A stretch of DNA of 64,000 bases. It comes from Rheum nobile. Its lineage: Eukaryota > Streptophyta > Magnoliopsida > Caryophyllales > Polygonaceae. Position 1 is the stretch's first letter. Every line of letters starts with the position of its first letter. The stretch lies in assembly GCA_027886185.1 (NCBI GenBank), contig WOAB01000109.1, forward strand, positions 9,900,501 through 9,964,500, written 5' to 3'. The translations under genes were made by a program, and so were the position numbers. Of the stretch, positions 22,070 to 33,075 are shown one piece after another. Below the pieces are notes generated by a model, which saw only the letters and a list, made by a program, of their open reading frames with translations, ran no database searches and was not told the origin of the DNA.

Positions 22070-24686
22070 ATAACTCGGGAAAACGCCTGAGCATATCTGA
22101 CTCGGTTTCCCACGTCTCCTAAGTAACTTCTTCGGTCCCTGACTTGGACCACAGCACTCGTACCAAAGGTACGATCTTGTTGCGTAAATGCTTCTCCCGA
22201 CGCTCCAAAATGCACACGGGCAACTCTTCATAAGTACCATTAGCTTGAATCTCGATGTCCTCGTAGCTAAGTACATGAGACTCATCTGGTACATACTTTC
22301 TGAGTAAAGACACGTGGAACACATTATGCACCGGGTGAGCCGATGGTGGCAATGCCAAACGGTACGCTAGAGATCCCACTCTATCCAGAATCTCGAATGG
22401 TCCCACGTAGCGAGGGTTAAGCTTCCCACGCTTACCAAATCTAAAAACTCCTTTGGATGGCGATACCTTGACAAAAACCTTGTCACCGACCTCGAACTCG
22501 ACAGTCCTGTGCTTCCGATCTGCGTAGGACTTCTGTCGACTCTGAGCGGTTAACATTCTTTGTCTGATCAAAGCAATGTCTGAAGTCGTCCTTTCGACCA
22601 ACTCTGGTCCAAGCAGAATTTTGTCGGCATTATCGTCCCAACAAATCGGAGATCTGCATCTGCGACCATACAAAGCTTCAAACGGAGCCATCTTGATTGT
22701 AGCATGCCAGCTATTGTTGTATGTGAACTCAATCAGACTCAAGTTGTCCTCCCAGCTAGTCGGACGATCGAGCACACAAGCTCTAAGCATATCCTCCAGA
22801 GTCTGGATGGTCCTTTCAGACTGGCCATCTGTCTGAGGATGAAACGCTGTACTGAACCTCAACTCGCTTCCCATAGCCTTATGAAGCTCCTTCCAGAATC
22901 TTGACATGAAACGGCCATCTCGGTCCGATACAATGGTCTTAGGAATGCCATGTAGGCAGACAATCTCCTTCTCGTAAACTTTGGCTAGCTTCTGGGTTTC
23001 CCATGTGGTCTTGATGGCTATGAAATGAGCACTCTTCGTAAGCCTATCCACAATTACCCAGATAGCATCTCTCTGACTTCGATTCTTGGGTAGCCTAGTG
23101 ACGAAGTCCATGGAAATGTTCTCCCATTTCCATTCTGGCACGGGGAGAGGTAGCATCTCACCACCTGGCATGCGGTGTTCGATCTTGACCTTCTGGCAAG
23201 TTAAGCACTTTGCCACAAAGTCTGCTACGTCCCACTTCATGTTTGGCCACCAAAACTTCTTCCTGAGATCCTTGTACATCTTACTAGAGCCAGGATGCAC
23301 AGAATAAGCAGATGAATGAGCTTCTCTCATCACCAACTGACGAAGACCTTCTGTGTCAGGCACACAGATCCGATCCTGAAACCAAAGTGATCCATCATCC
23401 TGAACCACAAAACTGGGAGCTTTCCCATCCATCACTTCACTGCTTAACTTTACCAAGATGATGTCATCGACTTGCTTTTCTTTGATTTGATCCAGCAGTG
23501 TAGCCTGAATCTCCATCATACTCAGGTACCCTCTACGCTGGTCATATAAGACTTCAATGTCGCATGACTCTTGGTTTAGCTTAGTCTGAGCAGTAAGTAG
23601 AGCAACCACAGTCTCATGCGTTGTCTTCCGGCTTAGTGCATCAGCTACGACATTAGCCTTGCCCGGATGATACAACAACTCCATGTCGTAGTCCTTGAGC
23701 AACTCTAGCCAGCGGCGTTGTCTCATATTTAACTCCTTCTGAGTAAATATATACTTGAGACTTTTGTGGTCAGTGAAGACTTGGCATCTTATACCGTAGA
23801 GGTAATGCCTCCAAATCTTCAGCGCAAATACAACCGCTGCTAACTCAAGATCGTGGGTCGGATAGTTTTCTTCGTAAGTCTTGAGTTGTCTAGATGCGTA
23901 AGCAATGACTCTGCCCCTTTGCATCAAAACACAACCAAGACCACACTTGGAAGCATCACTATAGACCACATAATTGTCATTCCCCTCTGGGAGTGCTAAC
24001 ACGGGTGCCGAGGTCAACCGTCGCTTTAACTCCTGGAAACTGACCTCGCACTTGTCATTCCAGACAAACTTCTTGTGGACTTTGCGGAGTAGATTGGTCA
24101 TAGGTAGAGCGATCTTTGAAAATCCTTCTACGAACCTTCTATAATACCCGGCAAGTCCAAGAAAACTGCGTACCTCCTTCACGCTCTGGGGCTGTGTCCA
24201 TTTAGCCACCGCTTCAATCTTTTGGGGATCAACCATAACCCCATTTTTATTGATCACGTGGCCTAAGAAAGCCACTTCCTTTATCCATAATTCACATTTA
24301 GACAATTTAGCATAAAGCTGGTGTTGTCTAAGGATCGACAAGGAAATCCGTAGATGTTCCTCGTGGACTTCTTCATTCGGAGAATAGATCAAGATGTCGT
24401 CGATGAAAACTACCACGAACTTATCCAAGTACTGGTGAAAACATCGGTTCATCAAATCCATAAAGACAGCTGGAGCATTTGTAAGCCCAAAAGGCATCAC
24501 TACGAACTCGTAATGACCATATCTGGTCCTAAACGCAGTTCTAGGAATGTCCTGCTCACGAATCCTGAGTTGATGATATCGAGATCTTAAGTCGATCTTG
24601 GAGAAAACCTTTGCTCCCTGCAATTGGTCCAACAAGTCATCAATCCTAGGCAAAGGATACTTGTTCTTGATCGTCACCTTGTTCAA
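22070..24686 (-). pseudogene. pol of element B: RT to chromodomain
   Basis: An 855-codon open frame. It begins within RT (NKVTIKNKYPLPRIDDLL) and carries the catalytic FIDD box (VVVFIDDILIYS, about 24430-24390). RNase H has YSDASKCGLGCV, TDHKSLKYIF and VVADALSRK. Integrase has the zinc motif (REAHSSAYSVHP, CLTCQKVK) and DDE core (ISMDFVTRLP, VSDRDGRF, TDGQSERTIQ). It ends in a chromodomain with NVFHVSLLRKYVP and LVRVLWSKSGTEEVT. A TAG at 22116-22118 cuts the chromodomain one residue after EEVT; beyond it the frame continues ETWETESDMLRRFPELFST to a natural stop. Compared with element C (EEVTWETE), B has a 9-bp tandem duplication here whose first TGG has become TAG. Confidence 0.9.
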
Positions 24687-26780
24687 CTCTCGATAGTCGA
24701 TACAAAGTCAGAACGATCCGTCCTTCTTTTTGACGAATAATACCGGAGCACCCCACGGCGATGCACTCGGCCTGACATAACCTTTATCAAGAAGATCTTC
24801 AAGTTGATTCTTCAATTCTTGCATCTCAGCCGGAGCCATCCGGTACGGTGATTTGGAAATCGGCGTCATACCAGGCTCGAGATCAATTGAAAACTCTACG
24901 TCGCGGTTTGGGGGTAATCCAGGAATTTCTTCCGAAAAGACATCCGAAAATTCCTTAACTACAGGAATATAAAGAACCTCAGGTCCATCCCTCTCGGGCG
25001 AATCCAAGTAGCAAAGGTACCCGACACATCCTTGTCGTAGTAGCTTAAACGCAGCCATCGCATTGATCAGCTTGCCATTATCAGCGTCATTTCGACCTTT
25101 GAACTTGCACACGAATTGGCCCCTGGATGACACCGTCACCGTTCTTGAACTGAAGTCGATCACCTCCTTGTGACGCATCAGCCAATCCATACCGAGAATA
25201 ATGTCGTATGGAGTCATGGCTATGCAGATTAAATCTGCCTCGAATTCCTTACCCTGAATGGTAATCGGAAAGTCGGACAAATGCTTGGTTCCCACCAAAC
25301 GTTCTCCATTAGGAAGATTGACGACGAAAGGGTCGCACGAATCATTGCACACTAAGTCTAACTTGCTAACACAGCTATCCGAAATAAAGGAATGCGTAGC
25401 ACCAGAATCAAACAGAATGCACACTGAAGTAGAGTGAAGGTATAGAGTACCTTGAGCAATTGGAGCGTTGGGTCCATCTGCCTCACGCATCTCGTACAAG
25501 CGTTGGCCCTGACTTCCAGAAACAGCTGGGGCCTTTCCCCTGTTCTGAGCAGTCGTCTGCACTGAAGGGCTAGGAGTCTCGGCAGGCTTAAACCTAGGTC
25601 GGTTGCTCTGATGGACTGACCCTTGCTGCGACTCTACTCCCTTCTGCTTCCCCTGCTTGCAGAACTTTTGCAGATGACCATCACGTCCACACCCAAAGCA
25701 TGGCCTCCTCTCCTTCTGACACTCAGTGCTCTTGTGCCCAGCAGTACCGCAGTTATAACACTGAACTGTACTCCGGGTCTGTCCTGACTACTGAGTTGAT
25801 CCCCCTTGCGTCATCTCTGTCTTAGCTCGGCCGGACTTGGCGAAGTTAGACGGTGGCGCAGAGCGCTTAAAACCACCTCCCTGGTTCTGATTCTGCATCG
25901 ACTTCTGTCGGTTGCGCCTCTTGGTCGACTCCTCGAGAGTTACCTCCAGCTTATAGGCACAATCCACATACTGCTCCAAGGTAGAGCATGTGTGGTGCAC
26001 CATTAATGGCTTGATATCCGGGTTCATCCACTCGTGGAAGTACCAGATCTTTTGAGCCTCGCTGGTGATCTCGGCAGTGGCGTACTGTAGAAGATGGTTG
26101 AACTTAGATGCCAACTCGGTCACTCTCAGACCATCAGTCTGAGGGTACAAGAACTCTTTATGCTTCTCCTCTCTCATAGCATGAGAGAAAAAGCAATCAA
26201 CCATCTTGTTCTTGAACATCGACCAAGTCAACACTGGGCTCTCAGCCAAACCAGTGCTCTCCCACCACTCGCTAGCCTCCTCCTTCAGCTGAAGAGACGC
26301 GATATGGACCTTCTCGGCCTCCGTACACTCCACGTTCCTGAACAGCCTCTCCATATGGGAGAACCAATGAGTCACTACCACTGGCTCCCCTTTCCTGTTA
26401 TAGCAGTCGGGTCTCATGGAAGTAATGGTCTTAAGAGCGCGACCATAGTTGTCCCTTGCCCTAACGGCAGTCTCCTGAATCACAGGGTTTCTGGGTTCCA
26501 CAACATCAGGAACCGCTGCGTGAGTAGGCACTTCTTGTGCTTGAGGCGCACATGGTCTCAACACATCTGCAATTGCCTGCATCACGATCCCACGGATCGC
26601 CTCAACAGCTGCAGCGTCAAACAGCGTCGGCGCCTGGGTCTGATCCTGACCTTCACGCCTCTGCTGGATGCGAGACTCAGACTCGTGTTCATCCTGAACA
26701 CCTCTTCCTGCTGGTCTGGGGTTTTGGCTAGTCCCAGCACCGGCTCGAGTCGAATTCCTCGTGCTTCTTGGGTTCACCAT
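24687..26780 (-). pseudogene. gag-protease-RT start of element B
   Basis: Gag starts at ATG 26780 (MVNPRSTRNSTRAG), with a core around 26360-25960 (HWFSHMERLFRNVEC, FYPQ-like FLYPQTDGLRVTELASKFNHLLQ, WYFHEWMNPDIKP). A TAG near 25788, probably from CAG, interrupts it. The same frame continues through two CCHC knuckles (CYNCGTAGHKSTEC and CFGCGRDGHLQKFC) and an intact protease site (LFDSGATHSF, about 25410). A conserved YDIILGMDWLMRH block and the RT N-terminus up to KKDGSF follow. A TGA near 24706, probably from CGA, separates this from the rest of pol. One translational unit is implied. Confidence 0.9.
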
Positions 26781-27070
26781 CTATTTACCGATCAAATTCC
26801 AAGCATTCCATACATTAATATTATGCAATTTACTTATGCAATATACCAACGTAAATAAATTAATCATAATAGATCAACTTGGTATTTTATAGATGAACCT
26901 TCGAATTCTTACACAAGTTACACATAAGTTTATCATTCGAGCGTTAGGACAATGTTGCTCGAAGATATAAGTGTTTCTCAGAGTACTTGCCGTAATACTG
27001 AAATATTACACAAAGTACAACTTGGAATACTAAGAAGCGAAACTACTACGATGGGCAACGCCACTCCTCC
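26781..27070 (-). other. Non-coding spacer between leader ORF and gag of element B
   Basis: About 290 bp with no recognisable frame between the end of the leader ORF and the gag ATG. Confidence 0.5.
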
Positions 27071-28045
27071 TCAAGGCGTTCCAAAACGTCTCCCATACGA
27101 CTGGCTACTCATGCATGGTCTCTTCGGTCTAGGCTCACCATCGAGTTCTGGCGATGGGTTTCGCACCCTGCTTGACCCTGAAGCACATAGTCCTAGCTCA
27201 GTCATGGTAAAGTATGGGTCGTCCATGACTGGTCCTCCTATTCCAGCCCTCCTCTGAGTACTGGCGATCAACTCATCCCTCTGACGCTGCTGTTCTACGG
27301 AGATTACCTCGCTCTGGCGGAGGATCTCCTGCAGCTCGGATTACGACCTCCATCTCCTTGGAGTAGGGATAGGATGAGATTCCCTGTCACTTCTCCCAAT
27401 ACCGTACTCGGTATACAGTGCCTCCCAATTAGTTTCTGACATGGGTGCGTACTCTGGCACTGGTGACAATCCTGTACCGGGCTCCTGATTCTGCCCTCCA
27501 AGGTCCAACTCTGGATCCTCTTCTGGATCATCCTCTATGGGATCCTCATCCTCGGGATCATCCTCGATGGGATCCTCATCCTCGGGATCATCCTCGATGG
27601 GATCCTCATCCTCGGAATCATCATCGATCATATCCTCGTCCTCGACAGGATCTTGCTCAAGCATCTCCTCTTCCTCATCCTCGTACTCGATCTCCTCGGG
27701 AATTGGTCCTAGTAGAAAGTCGTCTTGGTAAACCCCTTGTTCGTACCTTGATAACTCATCTTCCTGCTCCCATTCCTGTACTTCCTCCACCCTTGGTGGC
27801 GGCACAGGTGCAGGTCTAGGGACCATAGCATTCCTAGCTACAAGGACAACTGACTCGGGGAGAACGTGCTTGACGTCTTCGGGCGGGCTACTCGGGCCTC
27901 CAACCTCGAAACATCGCTGAGGTAACGGAAAATCTAGCCTCGGCTGATCCGACTTGGCGTCTTCCGACCCCCTACCAATAGAAAAGCAGACACCCATCCT
28001 ATCGAACAATAAGGAAGGAATTAGTCTTTCTAGACAGACAAGCAA
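27071..28045 (-). pseudogene. Extra leader ORF of element B, acidic repeats
   Basis: This frame lies between primer site and gag on the same strand. It opens at ATG 28045 and runs 234 codons to a stop near 27341. The same frame then continues through LQEILRQSEVISVEQQRQR and IASTQRRAGIGGP to a stop near 27071, so about 325 codons with one interruption. The central part is strongly acidic, with three or four copies of EDEDPIEDDP encoded by a 30-bp tandem repeat at about 27530-27625. A Pro-rich stretch (MVPRPAPVPPPRVEE) precedes it. I recognise no domain. Additional ORFs near gag are known in some plant retrotransposons, but I cannot assign a role. Elements A and C lack this ORF in their leaders. 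Confidence 0.65.
27530..27625. repeat. 30-bp tandem repeat in leader ORF
   Basis: GGGATCCTCATCCTCGGGAT-type units of 30 bp are repeated about three times, in frame with the acidic leader ORF. The length is a multiple of three, so copy number can change without shifting the frame. Confidence 0.85.
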
Positions 28046-28194
28046 GCTTACTATATCAGACTATAAAGAAGACACGACTATGAACGGTGTTTTTAAATTC
28101 TTTTCAGAATGAAAATTCAGAGCTCTTTTTAAAGCATTTCGAAAACGGATAAAGGGTTTATAAAAATTCCAAACCCATTTTAAAAACCTCTTGC

Positions 28195-28206
28195 TCTGAT
28201 ACCACA
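28195..28206 (-). other. Primer binding site of element B
   Basis: Minus-strand TGGTATCAGAGC, two to three bases after the 5' LTR end; a perfect match to the usual initiator Met tRNA site. Confidence 0.88.
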
Positions 28207-28208
28207 AC

Positions 28209-30596
28209 TGTAACACCCCCAAAACTTAACCCTTTTGGAAAGGTATTACCGCCAGTGACCACAGTGTTCCTTACCGAGATCACCCAAGGCTTTACCATAT
28301 AAATACAATTTAAGAAATGCGATTGATACACAATGATCAAGCATTAAATTACAAAATATAACATTGTCAAGGAAATAAGAGTTACGGGATTACAACCCAA
28401 TCCCGAATAGGTCAAAACATAGTTTAAACCAAACACAGCGGAAGACTAAGAAAGTACATTACAATCGGAGTTATTGTCCAAAGGATCATAACCTGATTAA
28501 AGAAATAATTTAAAACATTCAAAACCCACCGCCGACTCCATAGTCCTTCTAATCTTCTGAGCTACTTCTTAACTGATGTGCCGAATCAAACGGATGACAC
28601 CAGCCAACCATGCAAGGGAAAATATTGGTTGGTTAGTCTAAATGAATAGACTAGCAAGGGTATAAAGCAGACTGGTTCGAAGCAGTCATATTAGGTTAGA
28701 CTCATCGCTTCTCGGATAATAACCGATAACGGTAGTCAACCATCATATTCCTACTGGAATAAACAAGAGATATGCACAGGAGAAGATTCTGGAAGACTGA
28801 ATCTTCACATAAATCGACTCGAAAGAAGACTCCAACGGAAATGAGTCTTTAAGGAAGTATGACAAATCTGGAAAGTTACAGAATCATTCAACAATGATTT
28901 AAAACTGACTGAGATGCTTCGGTTCACGACCAACCTCATCGCCTACAGCGAATCCAGATTGGAAAGAGAACGTACTACATTCAAGTCAAGACGAGTTTTC
29001 CTAGCTGCACTGAACTTAGCTGCACTACTCGCCCAAGGTGTATTAATTATGTGCGTCAAGGTAGCACTTATCTGATTTATGTTTCAAAAACACACATCAC
29101 GTTATAGACTTTTACATGTGTACCCCACCAATGGGACGACACATCTTAGTATACGTTTCGTCGAGAGTGACGTATACCGAAAGGTTTGTGACACCAGCTA
29201 AGTGTCCTGTCTCTACACACATGTGTAAGAGACCGATCATGATCATAGAATAGTACCAGATGGGGACGAGCCATCCCGATACCAGATTATAAAGAAACGA
29301 CTGGACAGAGTCCGAGTAACGTTCCTATCTAACAGTGCTAACTAAACAGTTATAGCACCACAACATTTACAGGATAAATCCACATAAAGGCCCGAAAGGC
29401 GATCACAGATAATAGCGTTGTTCTAACAGATATACAACCTATTATATGATTTTCAAAACAGTTTATCAAAACCGTTTCCAGACAAACAGAATATTCATTC
29501 CAAATTAATTACTCAGATAAACTATTGATAATTAATGTAAATATGGAACGAAAGAGCAAGAGCGAACCGCCACTTGCCTTACTCCGCATAATAGTCTAAA
29601 GACGTCACTGGATTCCGGGCTCGACACGGTATAGTTCCGACAACACAACAACCTTCGAGTCGACCCAAAAAAGGAACCCTAAGTTAGATCCGACATAAAC
29701 AGTACGAATCTAAACACGGCGAAAGAACACGAAAGGAAAGACGCCACGACGACAACCGACCAAGCCAAAGCCACGAAGGCGTTCTGGGCACTGGCGGCGG
29801 TCGCTGTTCTTGGCGGCGGTCGCCGTATTCATCACGGCGGTCGCCGTGAAGAACTCAGACGACACAGAACGAGAGAAAACTCACCCCAAAACACGAGCGG
29901 TTCGGCCTCCTTCGACTTGCTTTGGCTTCTAACCTCCAAGGCTAACCAAAAGCTTCACAAAGGCACTCAGGAACCACACCAAAGCAACACCGGCGAGACC
30001 TCCAAATTCCGGCGAAAACACAACTCCGGCGAGAGGCGAATTTGGCAGCGATTCGGGGTTGTAGATGACCCAAAACCCATGTCCAAGCTCATCTATTTAT
30101 AGGCAAACCCCAAGGAGTGATCTGCAAACCCTCAGACGCGGCAAATGACGCAACGGCGCGCCTCGAACGACACCGGCGACCAACGGGCAATGTCCACTGG
30201 ACAATTACGGCGGTCGCCGTGATTTTGCCTGCGGCGGGCACGCGGCGGTCGCTGTCGTTAGGCCTGTCGCGGCCAGCTAGAAGCTGACACGCTGACATCT
30301 CGGGCCCAACCACGGCGGTCGTCGTTTCTGAACGGCGGTCGCCGTTTCCCCCTTTTCCCGCCCATTCGGCTTTGAACGAGCTTGACGATAAACCGGGATA
30401 AAAATTATCGTACGCGAACGACAATTAAACTCCAAGGCATGATGTCTGTATATTATTTCACTGAGAAAAATATTACAGATACAGAGCACATTACAGAATG
30501 TCTCAAACTACCTGAATTAAATTCGACGTACACAACGGGTACCCGGGAAAATTCCATAATTCCCAATATAACCTTACAAAATTATGGGGTATCACA
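28209..30596 (-). repeat. 5' LTR of element B
   Basis: 2388 bp. TATA (minus CTATAAATA) at 30094-30102. It differs from the 3' LTR by scattered substitutions and by loss or change of some GC palindrome copies (CGGCGGGCACGCGGCGG near 30232 in place of repeated CGGCGGTCGCCG units). Confidence 0.9.
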
Positions 30597-31281
30597 GTGA
30601 TTCTGTGATTAATTTATGTTCCCCAACATTTATCATGCTTCCGATAAGACTCAGTTCGTTGGAGTCTTCTTTTGGGAATGATTGTTGTGAGACTCGGTCT
30701 CCAGAATCTTCTCTTGATCATGTCTCTTCTTGTATTCTAGTAGGAGTATGGTGGTTGACTATCGTCATCGGCTTTGATTCGAGAAGCGATGAGTCTAACC
30801 TAATACGACTACTTCGAACCATTCTGCTTTATACCCTTGCTTAGTCTTTCATTAGACTAACCAACCGTAATTGTTCTCTGCATGGTTGGCTGGTGTCATC
30901 CGTTCGATTCGGCACACCAGATAAGTTGTCATCCCGTGAAGGCTAGAACGACTATAGAAGCAAACGGTGTTTTGACAAGTTTATTCAGGTTAAGATCCTT
31001 GGCGGGTGATCATTGCAATCAAGACCCTTTTGTTGTTTATTTAAAGTCTTTCGTTGTGTTAAATATGTTTTGTGTAAAGACTTCCGCTGTATTTCTAATG
31101 TATTTGGAATTTTGTTGAAATTCCGAGACTTTGGTTTAAATGAAAGTTATGATATGTTGTATTATAACTGTAGTTTAATGATTTATATCAACCGGAAAAG
31201 CCTTGGGTGACATCGGACAGTACGTCTGAGGTCACTGATGGTAATGCCTTCAAGGTTATATATTTGGGGGTGTTACAGACT

Positions 31282-31294
31282 TGGTATCATAGCC
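31282..31294 (+). other. Primer binding site of element A
   Basis: TGGTATCATAGCC, four bases after the LTR end. It matches the initiator Met type except for one base. Confidence 0.75.
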
Positions 31295-31747
31295 GATTTT
31301 TTTTTACGGGTGGGTTTTAAAACATTTTCTTGGAACGAAAATTTTTATAAAACCGTTTACTCATTTGAAACTGAGAAATGTTTTCGAAAGCTCTGAATTT
31401 TCAAAGAAATTTTTTACCGTACATAGTCGTGCCTTCTCTTTAGTCTGATATGGAAACGAACTTCCATATTTAGAAAGACTAATTCTCTATTCGTCACCCG
31501 TAATTCTGAGTCCATTTTGTTCTCTTCAAAAGGACTCGGAAGAAGCTGAGGTGGTTTCGCCATCTCCAGTAAGGCTTGAATTCCCAGTTCCCTCGTTATG
31601 ATTTGAGGTTGTAGAACCTAGTAACTCGGTTTGAGGTTCATCTAATGAAATTTACCTAGTTTGATCTCTTCTAAGTTGATCTCATTACGTGAAGTACATT
31701 GGAAGATATTAATGTATGAAATCCTTGGAATTTGATCGGTAAAATAG

Positions 31748-33075
31748 ATGGTGAACACGAGGAACACTATCCGTGCTGGTGCTGGGCCAAGTAATGACCC
31801 CAGGCCAAACGTGAGGAATGTTGCGAATCCTATGGATGAACACGAGTCTGTTTCTCACAACAATCCAGAAGGCAATGGCCAAGCTTCGGCCAACGCTCCA
31901 GTCATATTTGATACAGCAGCAGTGGAAGCAATACGAGGAATCGTCATGCAAGCATTTACAGATATAATGTGACCGAACGCACCTCAGGCACAGGCTGTGC
32001 CAATTCCTCCAGTAGTTCCTAGGCTTGAGGAACAAGATGTCCATGTACACCGTGAAGAGGCAGTCAGGAATAGAGGTGATTATGGCCGAGCCCTAAAGGC
32101 CATTAACTCTATGAGGCCTGACAGCTATGATGGAAAAGGAGAGCCAGTCAGAGTGGCTCATTGGTTCTCACATATGGAACGGTTGTTTCGTAATGTTGAG
32201 TGCACAAAAGCGGAGAAAGTGCACATTGCTTCCCTTCAATTGAAGGAAGATGCTAGTGAATGGTGGGAGAACACCGGTCTAGCTGATCATGTTGATTTGA
32301 ACTGGGGAATGTTCAAGGCTAAAATGACTGATCGTTTCTTCTCTCGAGCTATGAGAGAAGAAAAGCATAAGGAATTCCTCTATCCAAAGACAGAGGGATT
32401 AAAAGTGACTGAGCTAGCGACCAAGTTCAATCACTTGTTGCAGTACGCTGGGCAGGATGTGTCCAGTGAGGAGCAGAAGATCTGGTACTTCCATGAATGG
32501 ATGACCCCAGATATTAAGCCATGGATGGTGCGTCACGGATGCTCTACCTTGGAGCAGTACGTGGATGCAGCCTATAAGTTGGAGGTGACTCTAGAGGAGT
32601 CGACCAAGAAGCGTAATAGCCAGAGACAGGTACAGAACCAGCCTCAGGTGAGTGGATTTAAACGTCCTACGCCACCATCTGATTTTGCCAAGTCTGGCCG
32701 GGTAAAGATGGATATGACTCAAGGAGGGTCAACACAGCAGTCGGTTCAGGGCAAGAGTCCGATCCAATGTCACAATTATGGTGTAACTGGGCACAAAAGC
32801 TTTGTGTGTCAGAAGGAAAGGAAGACGTGTTTTGGTTGTGGAAAGGAAGGACATTTGCAGAGGTTCTGTTGGCAGGGAAAGCAGGAAGGAGCGGAGTCAC
32901 GACAAGGGTCTGTTAATCAGAATAACCGACCCAAGTTTAAACTAGCAGAGACTCCTAGTCCTTCGATGTAGACAGCTGCACAGAACAAGGGGAAAGCCCC
33001 AGTGGCTTCTGGGAGTCAAGGTCAATGCCTTTACGAGATGCGTGAGACGGATGGACCCGATGCTCCATATGCTTA
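31748..33075 (+). pseudogene. gag of element A (stops)
   Basis: One frame from ATG 31748 (MVNTRNTIRAGAGPS). It has a TGA near 31970 (likely from CGA), a TAG at 32969 (likely from CAG) and a TAA near 33074. The capsid core reads HWFSHMERLFRNVEC, FFSRAMREEKHKEFLYP and WYFHEWMTPDIKP. Of two zinc knuckles, the first is damaged (CHNYGVTGHKSFVC, Tyr for the second Cys) and the second is intact (CFGCGKEGHLQRFC). It is very close to the gag of element C and somewhat less close to B. Confidence 0.85.

Larger units (their letters stand above)
19628..30596 (-). mobile_element. Tekay-like Ty3/gypsy element B, nearly intact
   Basis: 10,969 bp flanked by the exact duplication GTGAT (19623-19627 and 30597-30601), inserted in the 5' LTR of element A. 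The LTRs (19628-22022 and 28209-30596) are nearly identical over 2.4 kb, indicating a recent insertion. On the minus strand the order is primer site, an extra leader ORF, gag, protease, RT, RNase H, integrase and chromodomain. Three visible in-frame stops break it. The chromodomain tail (FHVSLLRKYVPD, VCILERREKHLRNK) points to the Tekay/Del clade. Confidence 0.92.
18002..31277 (+). repeat. 5' LTR of element A (split by element B)
   Basis: From TGTAATATCC at 18002 to GGTGTTACA ending 31277. Removing element B and one duplication leaves about 2302 bp. TATA box CTATAAAAG at 18433-18441. GC-rich motifs (CACCCCGCGGT, CACCCGCGG) lie upstream near 18250-18290 and downstream near 18690-18725. A TA dinucleotide run is at about 19120-19143. 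The last 700 bp resemble the LTR ends of elements B and C. Confidence 0.85.
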
